From NCBI RefSeq assembly GCF_004786095.1, contig NZ_RHPJ01000001.1, positions 1-64,000 on the forward strand: a DNA stretch of 64,000 bases, written 5' to 3'. A model generated the notes under the pieces. It was not told where the DNA came from. It did not search any database and worked only from the letters and a program-made list of their open reading frames with translations. Below are positions 59,053-64,000 of the stretch, piece after piece (the first letter of the stretch is position 1; every line of letters starts with the position of its first letter). The stretch is from Serinibacter arcticus (GTDB lineage: Bacteria; Actinomycetota; Actinomycetes; Actinomycetales; Beutenbergiaceae). A program made the translations under genes and the position numbers.

Positions 59053-61113
59053 CTACTCGGCGGTGTCGCCGTACAGCTCGTACAGGGTCTCCGTGGTGCC
59101 GCTCGGCGGGATGCCGAGCATCTGCAGGGCCGCGGACGCGACGTCGTGGAACACCGGGGCGGCGAGCCCGCCGCCCGTGCCGGAACCGGCGGGTCGGAAG
59201 ATGATCACGCCGACGGCGATCTCGGGGTCCTCGGCGGGCGCGACACCCACGAACGAGGCCGCAGTGTCGGTCAGCCGGCCGTCGACGGTGTTGGGGATCT
59301 GCGCGGTACCGGTCTTGCCCGCGACGCGGTAGCCGTCGATGGCGGCCTTCTTGCCGGTGGTCCCGAGCTGGTCCGCCATCACGCCCTCGAGCATGAGCAG
59401 CATCTCGTCGGAGGTCTGCTCGGTGACGACCTGGACACCCTCGCCGTGCTCGGCGGGGGTGAAGGTCCCGGCGTCGTCGCTGTAGCCGTCCACGAGGTGC
59501 AGCGGCAGGCGGACGCCGCCGTTGCCGAGCGTCGCCATCACGTTGGTGATCTGGAGCAGGTTGACCTGGTTGGCCTGACCGAACATCGTGACGTAGCGCG
59601 TGCGCCCGTCCCACTGCGTCGGGTCGAGGTTGGTGCCGCCGCGCTCGCCGCCGAGCTCGACGCCGGTGCGATCGCCCCAGCCGAACGCGTTCATGTACTC
59701 CACGCGCTTGGCGTCGGTCATGAGGTCGCCGATCTGCACGGTGCCGGTGTTCGAGGAGAACGCGAGGATGCCGGCGGTGGTCAGCTCGTGCTCGGGGTGC
59801 TCGGTGGCGTCCTTGAAGGTCTGCCCGTTCGGCATCGTCAGCTGGTCGGGCACCGTGAAGGTCGAGGTGGGGGTGATGAGGCCCTCGTTGAGGGCGGACG
59901 CGACCGTGAGGATCTTGCCGGTCGAGCCCGGCTCGTACGGGCTGGTGACGGACCGGATCTCGCCGGAACCCGTCGGCGCGTTCGGGTCGGTCGCGCCGGA
60001 GTCGCACAGCGCGAGGATGCGGCCCGTCTTGACCTCCTGGACGACGGCGGCGCCGAACTCCGCGCTGGCCGAGGCGACCTGGGCGTCGACCGAGTTCTGG
60101 CAGACGTACTGCAGGTCGAGGTCGATGCTGGTGTGGACGGTCGGGCCGTCCTGCGCCGGCACCGTGGACTGCGACGCGAACGGGATGACCGTGCCGCCGA
60201 CGCCGGTCTCGTAGCTGCGCTCGCCGTCGACGCCCTGGAGATCGCCGTTCAGGCTGTACTCCAGGCCGGCGGCACCGTTCTGCTCGTTGTTGACCCAGCC
60301 GACGAGATCGCCGGCCGTCGTGCCGTTCGGGTAGACGCGCTTGGTGGTGGAGTGCGTGGTGAGCCCGTTGATGCCGAGCTCCTCGATCTGCTCGCGGACC
60401 TCCGGGGTCACCTCCCTGGCGATTCTCAGACCACCCTGCGTGCCCGTGAGCTGCGCGCCGAGCTCGTGCTCGTCGACGCCGAGGAGCGGCGCCAGCTGCT
60501 TCGCGGCCTCGACGGCGCCGCGGCCCAGGATGACCGGCTCCTCACCCGCCGTCCGGGTCTCGTCGAGGCGGACGTAGGCGGGCACCTGCCGGAGGTCGAC
60601 CTGCACGTCGTAGCGCACGACCGAGGTCGCCATCACCATGCCGGAGGCGTCGACGATCTCGCCGCGCGTGGCGTCCAGCGGGATCACCCGGGCCCGGGTG
60701 TCGCGGCCCTGCTCGGCGAGCGTGGCCGCCTCGACGACCTGGACCTGAACGAGACGGGCGGCGAACAGCGCCAGCACCGCCACGACGATCCACAGCAGGA
60801 TCCACTGGCGGCGGGCGGAGGCGCCGACGCGCGGACCCGAGGGCGGCGGGGCGTGCCCACCAGCGCCGGCCGGGCGCAGCTGCGTGCGGGGCGCGGTGCC
60901 GAGAGCGCGGGCGGCGGTGCGGGTGCTGGTGCCGCGAGCGGCGGTGGCGGTGGCGCGGGAGGCGGCGCGGGACGACGTCGTCGTCGACGTGCGCCTGGGT
61001 CCCATGGCCCCCGATGCTGCCCCCGTTCCCCGCGCGGGCCCCGGTGACACGCCGGTGGCGCGAGGGGAGGTTCGAGGGGTGGTGCGACCTTCGTGCGGCC
61101 GACGGCCCGTCAC
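59053..61113 (-). CDS. ftsI: Septal transpeptidase FtsI (class B PBP, PBP3)
   Basis: It crosslinks septal peptidoglycan; 686 aa. An unusually long cytoplasmic tail rich in Thr, Arg, Ala and Ser (residues 1-100) precedes one membrane helix (WILLWIVVAVLALFAA, 104-119). The pedestal domain follows, and then the transpeptidase with SxxK as EPGSTGK (Ser near 398), SxN as SSN (near 453) and KTG as KTGT (near 599). GTG start overlaps the ftsL stop. It pairs with FtsW from the same operon. Confidence 0.95.
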   Translation of the reverse strand: MTGRRPHEGRTTPRTSPRATGVSPGPARGTGAASGAMGPRRTSTTTSSRAASRATATAARGTSTRTAARALGTAPRTQLRPAGAGGHAPPPSGPRVGASARRQWILLWIVVAVLALFAARLVQVQVVEAATLAEQGRDTRARVIPLDATRGEIVDASGMVMATSVVRYDVQVDLRQVPAYVRLDETRTAGEEPVILGRGAVEAAKQLAPLLGVDEHELGAQLTGTQGGLRIAREVTPEVREQIEELGINGLTTHSTTKRVYPNGTTAGDLVGWVNNEQNGAAGLEYSLNGDLQGVDGERSYETGVGGTVIPFASQSTVPAQDGPTVHTSIDLDLQYVCQNSVDAQVASASAEFGAAVVQEVKTGRILALCDSGATDPNAPTGSGEIRSVTSPYEPGSTGKILTVASALNEGLITPTSTFTVPDQLTMPNGQTFKDATEHPEHELTTAGILAFSSNTGTVQIGDLMTDAKRVEYMNAFGWGDRTGVELGGERGGTNLDPTQWDGRTRYVTMFGQANQVNLLQITNVMATLGNGGVRLPLHLVDGYSDDAGTFTPAEHGEGVQVVTEQTSDEMLLMLEGVMADQLGTTGKKAAIDGYRVAGKTGTAQIPNTVDGRLTDTAASFVGVAPAEDPEIAVGVIIFRPAGSGTGGGLAAPVFHDVASAALQMLGIPPSGTTETLYELYGDTAE

Positions 61114-61499
61114 TGCCCGCCCACCAGGGTGCCGTCGGACAGCCGGATGTAGACCAGACCGGGGTTGGGGACGAGGCCGAGCGCCTGGGCCTGGGCCATC
61201 ACCTGGGCGGGCGAGCTCGCCTGCTCGACCTGGCCGGCGAGCGTCTGGGCGCTCTGCTGGGCCGCGGCGAGCTCCACCTGCTTGTCGCGGATGGAGTAGG
61301 AGGTGGCCGCCATCGAGGTGTTGAGGCCGAGCGCCGCGAGCAGCGCCGCCACGAGCACGGTGGCGCAGAGCGCGAAGAACGGTACGCGGGTCGCCTCGGC
61401 CTGCGTCTGGCGGACGATGCGCAGGCGGGGACGCGGACGCGCCTGGGGCGCGGGTCGACGGGTGGCGGGCAGGGCGATCCGTGCCGGTGCGGCGCTCAT
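61110..61499 (-). CDS. FtsL-like divisome protein
   Basis: A 129-aa bitopic protein at the ftsL position between rsmH and ftsI. A basic cytoplasmic N-terminus (RRPAPQARPRPRLRIVRQ) precedes one membrane helix (FALCATVLVAALLAALGL) and a predicted coiled coil (SIRDKQVELAAAQQSAQTLAGQVEQ). The end LVYIRLSDGTLVGG fits the actinobacterial FtsL/DivIC-like group. The assignment rests mainly on topology and place. ATG start overlaps the rsmH stop (ATGA). Confidence 0.85.
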   Translation of the reverse strand: MSAAPARIALPATRRPAPQARPRPRLRIVRQTQAEATRVPFFALCATVLVAALLAALGLNTSMAATSYSIRDKQVELAAAQQSAQTLAGQVEQASSPAQVMAQAQALGLVPNPGLVYIRLSDGTLVGGQ

Positions 61500-62485
61500 G
61501 CCGTGCTCCTCATGTGTTCCGGGGTCGGGCGGGTCCTGCGGGCGGCGCGCAGCCGGACGGAGGTGGAGCGGGGGTTCCGCTCGATCTCCGCCGCGTCCGC
61601 CTTCTCGGCGCCGCGGATCAGCAGCTCGAGGTAGGGGCGGTGGGTCTCTGGCTCGATCGGCCAGTCGCGCGGCGCGCTCGAGGCGGCGCCGCGGGCGAGC
61701 TCGCGCTTGACGAGACGGTCCTCCAGCGACTGGTAGGACTCCACGACGATGCGGCCGTCGACGGCGAGCACGTCCACCGCGCGCGGCAGCGCGTCCTCCA
61801 GCACGTCCAGCTCGGCGTTGACGGCGATGCGGACCGCCTGGAAGGTCCGCTTGGCCGGGTGGCCACCCGTCTTCTGCTTCGACATCGGGACAGCGCGCTT
61901 GACGATCTCGGCGAGCTGGACCGACGTCGTCAGCTCCTCCTGCGCGCGAGACCTCACGATCGCCGAGGCGATGCGCGGAGCGAACTTCTCCTCGCCGTAG
62001 GTCCACAGGATCCGGCGCAGCTCGGCCTCGCTCGCGTCGGCCAGCAGCTCGGCCGCGGTCTCGCCCGTGCTGGTGTCCATGCGCATGTCCAGCGGAGCCG
62101 GACGGGCGTAGGAGAAGCCGCGCTCGGCGTCGTCGAGCTGGAGCGAGGAGACCCCGAGGTCGAGCAGGACGCCCTGGACGGCGCCGCCGGCGTGCGTGGC
62201 GACGACGTCGTCGATCTCGTCGTAGGTGGCGTGGACGGGGGTGAACCGGTCGCCGAAGCGTGCCAGCCGCTCGCCCGCCAGGGTCAGCGCCGCGCGGTCG
62301 CGGTCGATGCCGATCACCCGTGCCTGCGGGCACTGCTCCAGGACGGCCTCGGTGTGACCACCCATGCCGAGCGTGCCGTCGACCAGGACGCTGCCCGGTT
62401 CGGCCAGGGCGGGGGCCAGGAGGTCCACGCAGCGCTGCAGGAGGACGGGGACGTGGAGGTCGCTCGCTCGGCGGTCCTGCGTCAT
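61496..62485 (-). CDS. rsmH: 16S rRNA (cytosine-1402-N4)-methyltransferase
   Basis: An AdoMet-dependent methyltransferase of 329 aa acting in the ribosomal decoding centre (m4Cm1402). HVPVLLQRCVDLL, DGTLGMGGHTEAVL (AdoMet loop), GIDRDRAALTLA, LLDLGVSSLQLDD and GFSYARPAPLDMRMD are family blocks. The ATG at 62483-62485 has a strong GAGGAGG ribosome site. It lies 163 bp after mraZ, the largest gap at this end of the cluster. Confidence 0.97.
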   Translation of the reverse strand: MTQDRRASDLHVPVLLQRCVDLLAPALAEPGSVLVDGTLGMGGHTEAVLEQCPQARVIGIDRDRAALTLAGERLARFGDRFTPVHATYDEIDDVVATHAGGAVQGVLLDLGVSSLQLDDAERGFSYARPAPLDMRMDTSTGETAAELLADASEAELRRILWTYGEEKFAPRIASAIVRSRAQEELTTSVQLAEIVKRAVPMSKQKTGGHPAKRTFQAVRIAVNAELDVLEDALPRAVDVLAVDGRIVVESYQSLEDRLVKRELARGAASSAPRDWPIEPETHRPYLELLIRGAEKADAAEIERNPRSTSVRLRAARRTRPTPEHMRSTA

Positions 62486-62648
62486 GGGGTCCTCCTCTCG
62501 GGTGGTGCTGGTGCGGATCGTGCTGGTCGTCGGGCCAGGACTCCCTCCGGCTGATCTGGCACCGGGGAAGTGCGCCAGATCCTTCGGCGGGAGACCTCGC
62601 TCGACGAGCGGGTCGTGCGGGTCGTGCAGGCCAAGCAGGTCGTGCGAA
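62486..62648 (-). other. mraZ-rsmH spacer with an inverted repeat
   Basis: 163 bp without a supported gene. GATCTGGC (62553-62560) and GCCAGATC (62574-62581) form an 8-bp stem with a 13-nt loop. GGTCGTGCGG-like direct repeats lie near 62607-62648. A leader hairpin or processing site is possible; there is no U-tract. Confidence 0.45.
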
Positions 62649-63077
62649 TCAGAAGTCGGGGACGACCTCCCCCGCGGCGTCCTCGAACGCCTCGGAGGCG
62701 CCCGTGAGGTAGGCGTCCCACGCCGCGGCGTCCCAGATCTCGAGCTTGTTGCCGGTGCCGACGACGGCGAGGTCACGGCCGAGGGTGGCCCACTCGCGCA
62801 GGATCGACGGCACCGTGACGCGGCCCTGCTTGTCGGGGATCTCGTCGTGCGCCCCCGAGAGCAGGACGCGGTTGAAGTCGCGGGCCTGCTTGGAGGTGAG
62901 CGGCGCCGCCCGCAACGACTTGTGGAGCTCGACGAACTCGGCCATCGGGAAGACGAACAGGCACTTCTCGTGCCCCCGCGTCATGACGAGGCCGCCGGCG
63001 AGCTCCTCGCGGAACTTCGCGGGCAGGATCAGCCGGCCCTTGTCGTCGAGCTTCGGAGTGAAGGTCCCGATCAGCAT
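62649..63077 (-). CDS. mraZ: Transcriptional regulator MraZ
   Basis: A 142-aa protein with two SpoVT/AbrB-like DNA-binding repeats ([21 protein letters not shown] and [20 protein letters not shown]). It is the first gene of the dcw cluster and represses its own operon in E. coli. The ATG at 63075-63077 fits the family start [11 protein letters not shown]; a GTG 12 nt earlier lies within the ribosome site. Four 10-bp repeats upstream match its expected operator. Confidence 0.96.
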   Translation of the reverse strand: MLIGTFTPKLDDKGRLILPAKFREELAGGLVMTRGHEKCLFVFPMAEFVELHKSLRAAPLTSKQARDFNRVLLSGAHDEIPDKQGRVTVPSILREWATLGRDLAVVGTGNKLEIWDAAAWDAYLTGASEAFEDAAGEVVPDF

Positions 63078-63105
63078 GCGAACCAGCACCTCCCCTCAGC
63101 CCGGT

Positions 63106-63152
63106 GGCTCCGCTTGGCTCCACCCTACTCCACTTCACTCCACCCGGTCGAG
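63106..63152 (-). promoter_or_regulatory. mraZ promoter with four 10-bp MraZ-box repeats
   Basis: The minus strand has GTGGAGTGAA, GTGGAGTAGG, GTGGAGCCAA, GCGGAGCCAC in direct succession, a strict 10-bp period. TCGACC (63147-63152), 18 nt, TAGGGT (63123-63128) is a candidate promoter that these repeats overlap. MraZ of E. coli binds direct GTGGG-type repeats at the same spacing, so autorepression is likely. Confidence 0.75.
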
Positions 63153-63285
63153 AGAAAGTACCGACACGCCGCCATGTCGACCGCGTTGTCGCAGGTCAGG
63201 ACGGGTGGTTCGGAGTGGAGGGATAGCGGCGCCCGTGGACCCCCTCGCAGGTGGGGGTGAACCGGACAGACCGTGTCCGAGCACG

Positions 63286-63314
63286 AAAAAACCCCGGACC
63301 TCACGGGTCCGGGG
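63286..63314 (-). terminator. Rho-independent terminator after the DUF3040 gene
   Basis: On the minus strand a stem CCCCGGACC/GGTCCGGGG (63292-63314) is followed by TTTTTT (63286-63291). It lies 67 bp after the DUF3040 stop and isolates the dcw cluster from upstream transcription. It is the only classic U-tailed terminator I see in the window. Confidence 0.9.
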
Positions 63315-63381
63315 CTGTTCGCGTCCCGAGCGGGTGGTGCTCGGGGAGGGATGTGGAGGGGTTGCTCGACCGGGGCCGACC

Positions 63382-63765
63382 TCAGCGACCGCTGTCGCGG
63401 CGACGGTCCCACCGGTCGTCGAGTCGGGTCATGAACGAGGAGCGCGAGGCGGCCTTGGCCGGACCCGCTCCTGACGCGCCGGATCCACCGGGAGCGACGG
63501 GCGACGCGGACCCGCCGGTACGCGACATCGCCACGAGGACCCCGCCGAACATCGCGAGGAAGCCGAGGATCCCGAGCCAGGTCATGTGCTGGGCGACCCC
63601 GCCCACCAGCATGCCGAGACCGGCCAGGACCACGAGCGCGCCGAGCACGATGCGCGACGTGCGGCGCTTGCCCCCGGAGAACGTCTGGGCAAGCTTGGGA
63701 TCGTCAGAGCTGAGCTGACGTTCCATCTGTGCGAGCACACGCTGCTCGTACTCAGACAGTGGCAT
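63382..63765 (-). CDS. DUF3040 membrane protein
   Basis: A 127-aa actinobacterial protein. MPLSEYEQRVLAQMERQLSS is the family N-terminus. Two hydrophobic helices follow (IVLGALVVLAGLGMLVGGV and MTWLGILGFLAMFGGVLVAM), and then a Gly/Ala/Ser-rich and basic tail. Function unknown; it often lies next to mraZ or dinB. ATG at 63763-63765 with GAGGAGG upstream. Confidence 0.9.
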   Translation of the reverse strand: MPLSEYEQRVLAQMERQLSSDDPKLAQTFSGGKRRTSRIVLGALVVLAGLGMLVGGVAQHMTWLGILGFLAMFGGVLVAMSRTGGSASPVAPGGSGASGAGPAKAASRSSFMTRLDDRWDRRRDSGR

Positions 63766-63867
63766 GGCGACCTCCTCGGCACGACCGTTGTGTCCTAGGG
63801 TATGCGCCCGCGGGCGGTGGTGGTAGTCACGGGTGGGTCTCGAGGCGAACCGATCCCGACTGCTCCG

Positions 63868-64000
63868 TCACACCTCGCCGGCCCGCTCCCTCGCACGCAC
63901 GTCCGGACGCTCCTCCGGAGACGTCAGCAGCGATGCGGCGATGGTGGCAGAACCCGGGAAACGACGCACGACGTCGTCGAGCACCGACTCCAGGGCGCGC
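63868..64000 (-). CDS. C-terminal end of a protein, possibly DNA polymerase IV
   Basis: Only the last 44 codons are in the window: a helical, charged stretch (ALESVLDDVVRRFPGSATIAASLL) and a polar end RARERAGEV before TGA. dinB is a frequent upstream neighbour of DUF3040 and mraZ in this group, and the helix LESVLDDVVRRFP would fit its little-finger end. The identification is weak because the body of the gene lies outside. Confidence 0.45.
   Translation of the reverse strand, partial: RALESVLDDVVRRFPGSATIAASLLTSPEERPDVRARERAGEV

Overview
The window is a chromosomal segment of a high-GC Gram-positive bacterium (Actinomycetota). It carries DivIVA/Wag31, SepF, a PriA-type HisA, DUF3040 and DUF1844 proteins, and the gene order typical of the order Micrococcales. 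The short 5' piece of 16S rRNA at the left edge looks like the Cellulomonadaceae/Bogoriellaceae side of that order, but it is too short to name a genus. Almost every gene lies on the minus strand, so operons read from right to left.

Right to left: a partial gene that may be dinB and a DUF3040 gene come first. They are followed by the division and cell wall (dcw) cluster mraZ-rsmH-ftsL-ftsI-murE-murF-mraY-murD-ftsW-murG-murC-ftsQ-ftsZ, then pgeF-sepF-yggT-divIVA and lspA-rluD. From rsmH to ftsQ nearly all genes overlap by 4 bp, so the enzymes that build lipid II and the divisome proteins are probably translated as a coupled unit. A four-repeat MraZ-type operator overlaps the likely promoter at the head of the cluster. 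Next come dnaE (with a photolyase on the opposite strand), a GNAT acetyltransferase, a small plus-strand group (S4 protein, SRPBCC-like protein, DUF4166 protein), a P-loop kinase-like protein and hisD.

The histidine genes are split. hisD is separated by pspC and a plus-strand RecQ-phosphoribosyltransferase fusion from hisC-hisB-(unknown)-hisH-priA-sseB-like. A patch of accessory genes follows: a VOC protein, a DUF222-HNH nuclease with a LexA-type SOS box, and an esterase. After it come DUF1844, infC-rpmI-rplT, a TrmH-family rRNA methyltransferase, a cystine-type ABC transporter, pheS-pheT, an SDR, a quinone oxidoreductase, and the arginine operon argC-J-B-D-F-R-H (argG absent). The left end holds a P-loop kinase, a 3-methyladenine glycosylase, tyrS, and the promoter, leader and first 112 nt of an rRNA operon.

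Most genes are conserved housekeeping genes. The unusual items are: a 55-bp perfect palindrome at the start of pgeF just after ftsZ; an ATC start codon and a long Ala/Pro/Lys tail on IF3; the RecQ-PRTase fusion; the SOS box inside the DUF222-HNH promoter; and a recurring leaderless promoter layout (TANNNT followed 6-8 nt later by the start codon). I found no CRISPR array, prophage, insertion sequence, tRNA gene or obvious biosynthetic cluster.
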